Origin: Coxiellaceae bacterium UBA1530
Lineage (GTDB): Bacteria > Pseudomonadota > Gammaproteobacteria > Coxiellales > Coxiellaceae
Direction: 5' to 3'
Assembly: GCA_002323325.1 (NCBI GenBank)
Contig: DCQA01000044.1
Location: forward strand, 1 to 17,040
DNA length: 17,040 bases
Part shown: positions 6,238 to 14,210 of the stretch, piece after piece
Numbering within the stretch: position 1 is the first letter of the stretch
How the letters are laid out: each line of letters opens with the position of its first letter
The notes under the pieces: model-generated
What the model was told of the DNA's origin: nothing
The model's input: the letters and a program-made list of their open reading frames with translations, nothing else
Databases searched by the model: none
Position numbers and translations under genes: made by a program

Positions 6238-9200
6238 ATGCCAAAGAATGATGATTTTCTTTTGAAAGAGTTGATAGCTAGCGTTCAAGGGTATGTTGAT
6301 GCTTCATATTCCGATGGCCAATTAGATTTATTCAAAAAGTTTATAACAATCTTTTATTCTCAAGCACCTTTTAAGGACCTTATTGTTAGAAATATTAGAG
6401 ATCTAGCTGGTCTTGCTTGGATTAATTGGGAGCTTATGCAGACTCGCCAAGCTGATGAGGTAAAGATACAACTTATCACACCTGATCTAGTTGAAGATGG
6501 ATGGAAATCTAAAGGTTCAGTGCTAGCTGTTCTTTCTCAAGATGCACCTTTTTTGGTGGATACTATTAAATTGCAACTCAATAAGCTCTCAATTCCCATT
6601 AGTGTGATCATTCATACAGGTGGCATGGTGGTTGAGCGTGATGAGGATGGTAGGTTAATCGATTGTGACTTTCTGAGGCGTAATGATATCCATGACTCCA
6701 CGGAAGCACCGATTTTGTTTGAAATTCAGATGATTACTGATCCTGAAATAATTGAGTCTGTTCAGGCTTCTGTTTTAAAGGTGATCCATGATGTCTTGCT
6801 AGCAGTTAAAGATTGGCAACTGATGCGTCATCGTATGGATGAATCTATTAAACAACTAGACGCTGATGCCTCTTGTTTCAAACCGTCTGATATCAAGGAG
6901 TCTAAAGCATTTTTGAATTGGTTGATGGATGATCACTTTATATTTCTCGGTGCTCGAGATTATGTTGTTACAGGTGATGATGAAGAGCAGATACTTAAGC
7001 TCGTCTCAGGATCCGGTCTTGGTGTCTTGTCTAACGAGGCTAATAGCAAAGTGGAAAGAAAGTTCTCTGAGTTACCAACAAAGGCAGCAAAAATGATGCG
7101 GTCCAGTGACCGACTACTAATGATATCGAAGTCGAATACTTTGTCTAGCGTTCATCGTGGTGGATACACAGACTACATTGGCATCAAACAGTTTGATGAT
7201 CATGGTGTGCTTATTGGAGAGCGTCGTTTCATTGGTCTTTATACATCAGCAGCTTACCATTCCAGTCCAAGCCAGATTCCTTTTTTGAGAAAGAAGCTTG
7301 ATGCTATTTTAAAACGATCAGGTTTACGTGAGCACAGTCATGCAGAAAAAGAGTTGATATCCATTCTGGCGACCTTGCCTCGCGATGATCTTATTCAAGC
7401 TACTGTTGGTCAGTTGTATCATATTTCAACAGGTATTCTCCACATGCAAGAGCGAAAACAAGTGCGTTTGTTTGTAAGAGAAGATAATTATGGGCGTTTT
7501 GTATCTTGTTTGGTGTATTTGCCTCGTGAGAAATTTACCACTGATATTCTAAGATCTATGGAAGAGCTTTTGATGAGGGAGTTTCGAGGTATAGAATCTA
7601 GTTTTTCCACTCATTTTGCTGTATCTGTTTTAGCGCGCATTGATTTCGTTATCCGGCTGAATCCCAAAGTGAACATGAGATTTAATTTACAAGAGATTGA
7701 AAATAGATTGATTGATAATGCTAAATCTTGGAGAGATTTGTTTTATGAGCGAATATGTGAGGAAGACTTTGGTACAGAGTCACTAGCTATCATAGAAAAA
7801 TACAAGTCGGCTTTTCCTGTGGCATACACTGAGAAGTATACACCTGAAGAAGCAGTACAAGACGTGAAAAAGCTTAATTTGTTATCGGATGATCATCCCT
7901 GGGTTGTCGAGCTTAAGATCTTGTCACAAGCCAAAATTACCAAGCTTTCCTTTAAGGTATTTAGTGTGCGAGGTAGCACACCTCTCTCAGATGCTGTTCC
8001 ATTAATAGAAAACTTTGGTTGTAGAGTAATTGATGAATATCCAGGTCAGATAAACTTTCCAGATTCTCATACAGTGTGGATTAATGAATTTCATTTGGAG
8101 GCTGAAAGGATTGCTAGCCAAAACGTGATTGAGCTCTTTCAAGAAAGTTTTTTGCGTGTATGGCAAGGTGATGCCGAAGATGATCCATTTAATCGTTTAG
8201 TTTTATTAGCTGAGTTGAGTTGGCGACAGGTGAGTCTATTGAGAGCATATGCAAAATATTATAGGCAAACTGGAACATCATTTAGTCCTTACTACATAGC
8301 CGATACCTTAGTCGCAAATCCAACGATAGCTAAAATGCTCGTCGTTTTTTTCGAAGAAAAGTTTGATCCTTCTATTTCATCTAGCGATAGACAAGCCGAG
8401 CGTGTACGTATTCAATTGTTCAAAGCGCTAGATAGCGTAAGCATGCTTGATCAGGATAGGATTATTAGGAAATATATCAGTTTAATAACATCAACTTTGC
8501 GTACAAATTTTTATCAGACTGACAGGAGTGATTGTTCGCACAACTATATATCCTTAAAGTTGAAGACTTCCTCTATTATAGATATGCCATTACCGATTCC
8601 AAAATATGAAATTTTTGTGTACGGAGTTGACTTCGAGGGTATCCACTTACGTGCAGATAAAGTAGCGAGAGGAGGTATTCGATGGTCGGATCGAACTCAA
8701 GATTTTCGCGTAGAAGTATTAGGTCTAATGAAAGCTCAGCAAGTGAAAAACTCCGTGATCGTCCCCGCAGGTGCAAAAGGTGGGTTTGTTATAAAGGCAT
8801 CTTTAAGTGGAAAGAATAGGGATCAGGTTCAACAGTTAGCGGTGAATTGTTATCAGAAGTTTATCTGTGGTTTGCTGGACGTTGTTGATAACATACGATG
8901 CGGTCAAATAGTCGCACATTCTAATACGGTTTGTTATGACGACGATGATGAGTACCTTGTGGTAGCTGCAGATAAGGGAACAGCACGGTTTTCTGATATT
9001 GCCAATAATATCGCTATTGACCGTGGATTCTGGTTGGGAGATGCATTTGCTTCAGGTGGGTCCAGTGGTTATGACCATATGAAAATGGGTATCACTGCAA
9101 AAGGTGCATGGGTATCAGCACAGAGGCATTTCATTGATTTAGGTATCGATATAAAAAAAGCTCCTTTTACTGTTGTAGGTATTGGTGATATGTCTGGTGA

Positions 9201-11103
9201 TGTGTTTGGAAACGGATTGTTAATGTCTGATAACGCCCAATTAGTGTGTGCATTCAATCATCAGCATATCTTCATCGACCCTTCTCCAGATGTAAAACTG
9301 AGTTACAAAGAAAGAAAGCGACTGTTTTCTTTATCCCGGTCTTCTTGGAGAGATTATGACCCTAATCTTATTTCTAAAGGGGGTGGAGTTTTTGAGCGTT
9401 CTCAGAAAGCCATTAAGACGTCATCTCAAATTAGAAAGCTATTAAATATTCAGGAAAAAACTATAGACCCCGCTAGCTTAATTTCAGCTATTCTCTGCGC
9501 GCCAGTTGATATGATTTGGAATGGAGGCGTAGGAACCTTTATCAAGTCTGCATCCGAAGCCAATCAATCAGTCGGAGATATTGCCAATGATTCTTTGCGT
9601 GTAAACGCTAATACGGTTAGAGCGAAAATGATTTGTGAGGGAGGAAACTTAGGTGTAACACAATTAGGACGTATTGAGTATGATATTTCTGGTGGGCGTA
9701 TTAACACTGATTTTATCGATAATTCGGCGGGTGTTGATTGCTCTGATCATGAAGTGAATATGAAAATTCTTCTCAATGATGTTACTTCTGAAGGGAAGTT
9801 ATCTACCCAAGATAGAGATGATTATTTGCGACGATTAACTGATAATGTTTCTACCTTAGTTTTAAAAAATAACTATATGCAAAATAGATCCATAAGTTTT
9901 GCATCCCATTTTCAACATATTAGCTTCCCATCGTTTGTTACGTATATCGATTCCTTGGTGGAGAGAGGTGTTATCGATCTTGAGCTAGAGGGTTTACCCG
10001 ATCGTGAGGAAATTACATATCGTCAGAAATCTGGCTTAGGTCTAACTCGTCCTGAGCTCTGTGTTCTTCTGGCTTATAGTAAAATAGAATTAACAAATAA
10101 GCTTCATGAAGAGTGTAAAGATGATGATAATACTTTATACGCATATCTTAATCACGCGTTTCCCGATGATATGTCTACGAAATATCAAGTCTTCATGCAC
10201 TCTCATCCTCTCAAAAAACAGATTATCGCTACACAGTTGGCTAATCATCTAGTATCTGATTTAGGAATTACTTTTATGAATCAGATTCAGTCTGAATTAG
10301 ATGTTTCTTCTATCGATGTGGCTAAGGCTTATGTTGCTGCACATCAAATTTTTTCCATGAATGAGTATCGTGAAAATTTCAATAGTCTGGATGGAAGAAT
10401 CTCTGCCTCTGATCACTATATGATTGCTCTTGATCAGTTTCAGTTGATGCGTTTGGTTGTGCGATGGCTGTTGTCTCGATACGGAAAAATTACTAACCCT
10501 ATAGATTTGGTCAATCGCTATCAAAAAGCTGTGCTTCTTTTTTCAAAAAGTGCAGACGACTTCTTGATTGGATCTTCCTCAAAGACATTTTCTGATCGTT
10601 ATAAAGAGCTATGTCAATTGGGCGTCGACAAAAAAGTGGCTCAGATTCTCTCTCTCTCTCCGCACTTGATGCAGGTTTTAAACATGGTTGAGGTATCATT
10701 GGATGTAGGTTGTAACATCGATAAGGTTTCACCGGTGTATTTTTCAGTAAAAGACTATTTCAATCTTGTCCCTTTACGGCAATCTATTTTAGATTTCCCG
10801 GCCGATGACAAATGGCTGGTGATGACTAAGACGACTCTAATCTCCCACTTAGATCTTATTGAGCAACTATTAACCTCAGTTATTCTGCGTTATGACTATC
10901 AAGGTCAGGTAGTTAATAATGATCTAGAGCAGTGGCTTTCTGAGGCTGGAGTATCCTTGAAGCCTTGGATGAGTCGTCTCAATGAATTTTACTCTATGGA
11001 TGATGTTAATGTTTTTGCGCTAAGTGTATTGATTGAGCAATTGAGGTGTATATCAATTGAGGAATATTTGAAAAATCCAGGAAAAAAAGATCTACTTAAG
11101 TAG
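6238..11103 (+). CDS. Large NAD-specific glutamate dehydrogenase (Bac_GDH, about 180 kDa class)
   Basis: Oxidatively deaminates L-glutamate to 2-oxoglutarate and ammonium with NAD+, feeding amino-acid carbon into the TCA cycle; cytoplasmic and usually catabolic. 1621 residues, the normal length for this class (Pseudomonas-type GDH about 1620). The long N-terminal half holds the regulatory ACT-like region. The catalytic part begins near residue 800: GGIRWSDR (812-819), Lys832 in LMKAQQ, Lys837, and PAGAKGGF with Lys847. The Rossmann segment contains GIGDMSGDVFGNG (from residue 981). Later stretches include NGGVGTF and MICEGGNLGVTQLGR. The C-terminal helical domain is complete. ATG 6238 has AAGG seven bases upstream. 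The reading frame is uninterrupted. The gene stands alone with its own leader; the next gene starts 59 bases downstream on the same strand and may be co-transcribed. Confidence 0.96.
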   Translation: MPKNDDFLLKELIASVQGYVDASYSDGQLDLFKKFITIFYSQAPFKDLIVRNIRDLAGLAWINWELMQTRQADEVKIQLITPDLVEDGWKSKGSVLAVLSQDAPFLVDTIKLQLNKLSIPISVIIHTGGMVVERDEDGRLIDCDFLRRNDIHDSTEAPILFEIQMITDPEIIESVQASVLKVIHDVLLAVKDWQLMRHRMDESIKQLDADASCFKPSDIKESKAFLNWLMDDHFIFLGARDYVVTGDDEEQILKLVSGSGLGVLSNEANSKVERKFSELPTKAAKMMRSSDRLLMISKSNTLSSVHRGGYTDYIGIKQFDDHGVLIGERRFIGLYTSAAYHSSPSQIPFLRKKLDAILKRSGLREHSHAEKELISILATLPRDDLIQATVGQLYHISTGILHMQERKQVRLFVREDNYGRFVSCLVYLPREKFTTDILRSMEELLMREFRGIESSFSTHFAVSVLARIDFVIRLNPKVNMRFNLQEIENRLIDNAKSWRDLFYERICEEDFGTESLAIIEKYKSAFPVAYTEKYTPEEAVQDVKKLNLLSDDHPWVVELKILSQAKITKLSFKVFSVRGSTPLSDAVPLIENFGCRVIDEYPGQINFPDSHTVWINEFHLEAERIASQNVIELFQESFLRVWQGDAEDDPFNRLVLLAELSWRQVSLLRAYAKYYRQTGTSFSPYYIADTLVANPTIAKMLVVFFEEKFDPSISSSDRQAERVRIQLFKALDSVSMLDQDRIIRKYISLITSTLRTNFYQTDRSDCSHNYISLKLKTSSIIDMPLPIPKYEIFVYGVDFEGIHLRADKVARGGIRWSDRTQDFRVEVLGLMKAQQVKNSVIVPAGAKGGFVIKASLSGKNRDQVQQLAVNCYQKFICGLLDVVDNIRCGQIVAHSNTVCYDDDDEYLVVAADKGTARFSDIANNIAIDRGFWLGDAFASGGSSGYDHMKMGITAKGAWVSAQRHFIDLGIDIKKAPFTVVGIGDMSGDVFGNGLLMSDNAQLVCAFNHQHIFIDPSPDVKLSYKERKRLFSLSRSSWRDYDPNLISKGGGVFERSQKAIKTSSQIRKLLNIQEKTIDPASLISAILCAPVDMIWNGGVGTFIKSASEANQSVGDIANDSLRVNANTVRAKMICEGGNLGVTQLGRIEYDISGGRINTDFIDNSAGVDCSDHEVNMKILLNDVTSEGKLSTQDRDDYLRRLTDNVSTLVLKNNYMQNRSISFASHFQHISFPSFVTYIDSLVERGVIDLELEGLPDREEITYRQKSGLGLTRPELCVLLAYSKIELTNKLHEECKDDDNTLYAYLNHAFPDDMSTKYQVFMHSHPLKKQIIATQLANHLVSDLGITFMNQIQSELDVSSIDVAKAYVAAHQIFSMNEYRENFNSLDGRISASDHYMIALDQFQLMRLVVRWLLSRYGKITNPIDLVNRYQKAVLLFSKSADDFLIGSSSKTFSDRYKELCQLGVDKKVAQILSLSPHLMQVLNMVEVSLDVGCNIDKVSPVYFSVKDYFNLVPLRQSILDFPADDKWLVMTKTTLISHLDLIEQLLTSVILRYDYQGQVVNNDLEQWLSEAGVSLKPWMSRLNEFYSMDDVNVFALSVLIEQLRCISIEEYLKNPGKKDLLK

Positions 11104-11162
11104 TTTTGATAATAAATTTTGATCAGTAAATGTTATGATTTTTTTGAATAAGGATATTAACT

Positions 11163-12074
11163 ATGCGAACGAATAGGGCGAGTGAGGAGAAAGAGATTCA
11201 AGAGGTTAGCTGTGGCCGTTTTATAGATGTTCATGGTAGTAAGATGCATTATCGTGAGCTTGGTGAGGGACGTCCAATTGTTTTCTTGCATGGTATGCCT
11301 GTCAGTAGCTATGTTTGGCGCAATGTGTTAAGAGCTTGTTCACATCTTGGGAGATGTATTGCACCTGATCTTATTGGAATGGGTCAATCTGACCAACCTG
11401 AGATAGACTATACTATTGACGATCACGCATCTTATATTGAGGGGTTCATTGAGAATCTTGAACTAAAGGATGTAGTCCTAGTTATGCATGGTTGGGGCTC
11501 TCTATTTGGGTTCGAATATGCAAGAACTCACTCTGACGTTATATCGGGGTTAGCTTTTTTTGAATCACACATCCGTCCTATCAGTGATTCTTCTATGTTG
11601 TCACTCCCCGTACAACAGTTAAGCTCAATGCTTTCTAATCGAGATGTGAGCTATAGAGCTGTGATTGAGCAAAACTACATGATTCGTAAAGTGTTGCCAT
11701 CATGTGCAGTAGGGGAAATGAGTGAGGTTGTTCTACAGGAATATCAAAAACCTTTCATGACAGAAAAAAGTCGCCAAGTACTATGGCAATATTTGCAAGA
11801 CCTTCCTCTTGGCCGTGGCCCAGAAAATGTCATTCAATTTATAGATAGATATTCTAATTGGCTTCAGTCATCTGAGGTACCAAAGCTTATGTTATATGCT
11901 ATGCCTGGCTTTATCACCACGATTGATACAGTAAGTTGGGCTCGTGATCACTTACCGAATCTTACCCAGTATTGTTTGGAAGATGTCATGCACTTACCGC
12001 AAGAATCGGTACCAGGTTTGTTTTCGCAGGCATTGATTGACTGGTATGATTCAAATTGGAATATGCAACGATGA
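11163..12074 (+). CDS. Alpha/beta-hydrolase, haloalkane dehalogenase-like, nucleophile missing
   Basis: 303 residues aligning in order with haloalkane dehalogenases (DhaA type): oxyanion segment FLHGMPVSSYVWRN, APDLIGMGQSD, nucleophile elbow VMHGWGSLFGFEYA, FFESHIRP, a cap domain, and VMHLPQE near the end. The acid Glu134, base His277 and halide-binding Trp111 are present. The nucleophile, normally Asp in HDWG, is Gly110 (codon GGT at 11490-11492), and the second halide-binding residue, normally Asn in HGNP, is Met45. Classical dehalogenase chemistry is therefore unlikely; the protein may be inactive, use another mechanism, or bind a ligand. No signal peptide, so cytoplasmic. AAGGA at 11149-11153 supports the start. 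The stop overlaps the start of the small lipoprotein gene (ATGA). It lies 59 bases after GDH with no terminator visible. Confidence 0.9.
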   Translation: MRTNRASEEKEIQEVSCGRFIDVHGSKMHYRELGEGRPIVFLHGMPVSSYVWRNVLRACSHLGRCIAPDLIGMGQSDQPEIDYTIDDHASYIEGFIENLELKDVVLVMHGWGSLFGFEYARTHSDVISGLAFFESHIRPISDSSMLSLPVQQLSSMLSNRDVSYRAVIEQNYMIRKVLPSCAVGEMSEVVLQEYQKPFMTEKSRQVLWQYLQDLPLGRGPENVIQFIDRYSNWLQSSEVPKLMLYAMPGFITTIDTVSWARDHLPNLTQYCLEDVMHLPQESVPGLFSQALIDWYDSNWNMQR

Positions 12075-12232
12075 GGGCGCTTATTTTGTTATTCGTGCTT
12101 TTCTTGTTTGTACTTTCTTCTAGTTGTTCTCGAGTAGTTCCTGCGCCAGGAGAAGTCCGTTTTAAGAGCTCATCTGGAAATGAAAAAATAATAATCCCTG
12201 ACTTTCAGCCAACTTTGTCCGGGATTTACTGA
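12071..12232 (+). CDS. Small putative lipoprotein, 53 residues
   Basis: A short gene that starts inside the stop codon of the hydrolase (ATGA at 12071-12074), a coupling that supports real translation. The product has Met-Arg, a strongly leucine/phenylalanine/valine-rich core (residues 4-15), then SSSC with Cys19 as probable lipid site; the residue at -3 is Ser rather than the preferred Leu, so the lipobox is imperfect. The mature part of about 35 residues is polar with a C-terminal IIIPDFQPTLSGIY and no family that I recognise. A short hairpin with a T-run follows its stop. Function unknown; the coupling suggests its level is tied to the hydrolase. Confidence 0.65.
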   Translation: MRALILLFVLFLFVLSSSCSRVVPAPGEVRFKSSSGNEKIIIPDFQPTLSGIY

Positions 12233-12245
12233 CCCGATGTTTTTC
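12220..12245 (+). terminator. Candidate weak intrinsic terminator
   Basis: CGGG at 12220-12223 can pair with CCCG at 12233-12236 around a nine-base loop, followed by ATG and five T residues at 12240-12244. It overlaps the stop codon of the small lipoprotein gene and sits just before the convergent Spy-like gene. A four-pair stem is short for an intrinsic terminator. Confidence 0.3.
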
Positions 12246-12679
12246 TAGCTCTCAATCAGTTTTCTAAAAAATTTAATTTTATTTTGTTGTTCCTCATTTA
12301 AAAGCGCGATGACTTTATGTCTGGCGTTAAGCTTAACCTGAATTTTTTTTGCATACAGTTCCCCCTGTTTTTCAGTCAATGTGTTTATTTCTCGGTGATT
12401 GTAATGATGCAAAAAAGTATCTTGAATAATACGGGCATTCATTTTCATTGCTTCTGATAGTGTCAGTAGTTCTTTATTGGCGGATGTTGCTGTCTCACGT
12501 ATCTGGGCACGTTGATAAGGCGATAGATCAAGGCGATGTGACACTCTATCTGAGAAAACTGGTTGATTATAGGAGATAATTATTATTTCCTCATATCCAC
12601 TATAATCTTTCGCACAAAGTGCTGTTGAGAGACCGATAAGAGTCGCAGATACTAGAAGCATAAATCGATTTTTATTCAT
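12245..12679 (-). CDS. Spy/CpxP-like periplasmic LTxxQ protein
   Basis: Predicted periplasmic stress protein of the Spy/CpxP type, small all-helical chaperone-like or signalling proteins. 144 residues. The N-terminus is a signal peptide with probable cleavage after LCA (residue 23). The mature part has helical, charged sequence with LSPYQ (52-56), LTEKQ (101-105) and LNEEQ (128-132), variants of the LTxxQ motif that defines the family. ATG 12679 is favoured: AGAGG at 12686-12690 is six bases upstream, whereas TTG 12682 would be only three bases away. The upstream gene on the same strand ends 119 bases before, so it could have its own promoter. Similarity is by motif only, so the exact subgroup is uncertain. 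It may act with or be induced by an envelope stress pathway, but no CpxR or BaeR site is evident. Confidence 0.75.
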   Translation of the reverse strand: MNKNRFMLLVSATLIGLSTALCAKDYSGYEEIIIISYNQPVFSDRVSHRLDLSPYQRAQIRETATSANKELLTLSEAMKMNARIIQDTFLHHYNHREINTLTEKQGELYAKKIQVKLNARHKVIALLNEEQQNKIKFFRKLIES

Positions 12680-12743
12680 CAATAACCTCTGGGAAAAACA
12701 AAATTCTAATCACAATTTTATCTAGACTGAGATTAATTTCCTA

Positions 12744-12783
12744 CTTAAATCGATTGAGTGATAACGAATAATATTAATTTAAG
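12744..12783. repeat. Inverted repeat CTTAAAT / ATTTAAG upstream of Spy-like gene
   Basis: Perfect seven-base inverted repeat at 12744-12750 and 12777-12783, separated by 26 bases. ATTAATTT also occurs twice in the same direction (12732-12739 and 12773-12780). It lies 65-105 bases upstream of the Spy-like start, where an operator could sit, but the region is so AT-rich that chance is a serious alternative. Confidence 0.25.
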
Positions 12784-12798
12784 ATTTGCATTTATTGA

Positions 12799-13230
12799 TC
12801 AGTAGTCGCAGATAACACCAAAAGTATGAATAATGACATTACCTTTGTTTAGAATGATGGTGTAGGGTGTAGAGAGGTTTTCTGTACGGATTGACCAGCG
12901 TTCGAGCAGTTTAAGCTCAGGATTTTTATTGTTAGAAATGATAATTCTGTGACGCTTAGAACCATTCTTGCAGATGTCACTGTCTTTTACCTTTTGACCG
13001 ATGATAATAACGATCGCACTGGGTGTGTCTTCCTCTAAGATTTTTTTGAAACTTTCATATCCTTCTTTTGTAGTGTGGGTAGTTCGTATTCCCTTATTAG
13101 TGTTCTGGAGCTGTACTTGACGAACGACCACATCACGGTCTCTTATGTGTTTTTCATAGAGCCAATGCCCAGAAAATCCGGCGGAGGCAATCAGTAAAAT
13201 CATTATCACTATTCTCATTTTACTTTCCAT
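12799..13230 (-). CDS. Membrane-anchored or exported protein, possible thioredoxin-like fold without CxxC
   Basis: I do not recognise a named family. 143 residues from ATG 13230, or 139 from the in-frame ATG at 13218, which has a weak GGAAAG upstream. Residues about 6-22 form a hydrophobic signal anchor (IVIMILLIASAGFSGHWLY), followed by a periplasmic domain. The C-terminal half reads like the second half of a thioredoxin: strand SAIVIIIG, then PELKLLERWSIR, a possible cis-proline TP in STPYTIIL, and NKGNVIIHTFG as the final hairpin. The usual CxxC is absent; the only Cys near that position is in DICKNG, and another is near the C-terminus (VICDY). If the fold is right it is not a classical dithiol oxidoreductase. 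It is upstream of and co-oriented with the Spy-like gene (gap 119 bases). Confidence 0.6.
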   Translation of the reverse strand: MESKMRIVIMILLIASAGFSGHWLYEKHIRDRDVVVRQVQLQNTNKGIRTTHTTKEGYESFKKILEEDTPSAIVIIIGQKVKDSDICKNGSKRHRIIISNNKNPELKLLERWSIRTENLSTPYTIILNKGNVIIHTFGVICDY

Positions 13231-13288
13231 GAAACATCAAAAAATATGTCTTCATTCAACATTAAATATAGTCGATAATAGGACGAAA

Positions 13289-13310
13289 ATCAGTTTTTTT
13301 AAAAAATGAT
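13289..13310. repeat. AT-rich inverted repeat between divergent small genes
   Basis: ATCA at 13289-13292 and TGAT at 13307-13310 flank seven T followed by six A, giving a near-perfect inverted repeat. It lies between the divergent 13230 and 13450 genes. It could be an A/T tract acting as a promoter upstream element or protein site; as both neighbours are transcribed away from it, a terminator role is unlikely. Confidence 0.3.
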
Positions 13311-13346
13311 TATAAACAGTTGGTTATGACATACTAGTGTCTTGTT

Positions 13347-13375
13347 TTGTGATTTTCTTTTCTTTATTATAAGAT
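13347..13375 (+). promoter_or_regulatory. Candidate promoter for small lipoprotein-lexA
   Basis: TTGTGA (13347-13352) and TAAGAT (13370-13375) are spaced by 17 bases, each a moderate match to the sigma-70 consensus. The start point would be about 70 bases before the lipoprotein ATG. Just upstream is GACA-TACTAG-TGTC (13328-13341), a short imperfect palindrome that could bind a repressor. I found no E. coli-type SOS box (CTG-N10-CAG) here. Confidence 0.3.
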
Positions 13376-13449
13376 TCTTGTTTACAGCTGTGGTTTGATT
13401 TTTTGGTGTCCAGTGTGTACTCTTCTTCTTTGCTCAATAGGGGTTCTAA

Positions 13450-13569
13450 ATGAAAAAAATCATTCTCTTAATCTTATCAGCAGTGCTACTGATTTCACTA
13501 ACAGGTTGTCGTCCTCATTTGTTACTTCCAGCAGCTGCTTTCGTAGCGGGCGCTGCAGTTGTAGCGTAA
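13450..13569 (+). CDS. Very small lipoprotein, 39 residues, upstream of lexA
   Basis: A short gene with a good ribosome binding site, AGGGG at 13439-13443, six bases before ATG. The product begins MKKI, has a hydrophobic core and a textbook lipobox LTGC with Cys20. The mature peptide would be only 20 residues: Arg-Pro-His followed by a hydrophobic Ala/Val/Gly-rich tail (PAAAFVAGAAVVA), able to insert in or lie on a membrane, and reminiscent of entericidin-size lipoproteins without clear similarity to them. lexA starts 15 bases after its stop, so the two are almost certainly co-transcribed. Function unknown. Confidence 0.7.
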   Translation: MKKIILLILSAVLLISLTGCRPHLLLPAAAFVAGAAVVA

Positions 13570-13584
13570 CTGACAAGCCCTCCA

Positions 13585-14205
13585 ATGAAGAAAGGTATGT
13601 TAACGCTAAGTCAACAGAGAACGTATGATTTCATCATCGACTTCATTGCTGAAAAAGGGCATTCACCAACCACTACCGAGATTGCTCATGGTACTGGATT
13701 AGCGTCACGAGGCGTTGTCTATCGCTATCTAAAAGCATTGGTTGCAGCGCAAAAAATCACACTCATACCTAATCGACATCGTAACATCCAGTTAAATAAT
13801 CGTGAGGAAGGGGTAGTTAACGTTTCCTCTTACCAAATTCCTTTGAAAGGCTTCATAGCAGCAGGTCAACCAATTGATGCGATTGAACAACAGGATACGT
13901 TGTCTTTGGGTCATTACTTTTCTGAAGAGGATACTTTTGCTCTCAAAGTACGTGGAGATTCGATGATTGATGAGGGAATTTTGAGTGGCGATCTCGTCAT
14001 CTGTCGTGCAACAGAGACAGCCCATAATGGCGATATTATTGTTGCACTCATCGACCAAGAAGAAGCTACGCTTAAGCGTTGGCTGTATCTGGATGATGGA
14101 TTTGTTCAGCTGGTTCCAGCTAATAAGTCTTTATCACCTATGACATATTCTGCGGATCGAGTGACTATACAGGGCGTCTTTATTGGTCTATTGCGACTAC
14201 CTTAG
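13585..14205 (+). CDS. lexA: LexA-family SOS repressor/autoprotease
   Basis: Transcriptional repressor of DNA-damage genes that cleaves itself when RecA filaments form. 206 residues from ATG 13585 or 202 from ATG 13597; neither has a clear ribosome binding site (AAAGG lies only one base from the second), so translation may depend on coupling to the lipoprotein gene. Numbering from 13597: an N-terminal winged helix (about 1-66) and an S24 peptidase domain with cleavage site Ala89-Gly90 in GFIAAGQP, catalytic Ser122 in GDSM and Lys160 in EATLKRW. The wing and first helix keep the LexA pattern (GHSPTTTEIA), but the recognition helix, around ASRGVVYRYLKAL, differs from the usual RSPNAAEEHLKAL, so the operator probably differs from the E. 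coli box. It converges on mnmA with a five-base gap. Confidence 0.88.
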   Translation: MKKGMLTLSQQRTYDFIIDFIAEKGHSPTTTEIAHGTGLASRGVVYRYLKALVAAQKITLIPNRHRNIQLNNREEGVVNVSSYQIPLKGFIAAGQPIDAIEQQDTLSLGHYFSEEDTFALKVRGDSMIDEGILSGDLVICRATETAHNGDIIVALIDQEEATLKRWLYLDDGFVQLVPANKSLSPMTYSADRVTIQGVFIGLLRLP

Positions 14206-14210
14206 TTTGT

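Noticed and set aside
13395..13628. 77-codon frame overlapping the small lipoprotein and lexA start
   Set aside because: It is out of frame with two better supported genes and lacks a binding site.
14206..14210. Bidirectional terminator between lexA and mnmA
   Set aside because: Only five bases separate the stops and no hairpin with T-run is visible there.
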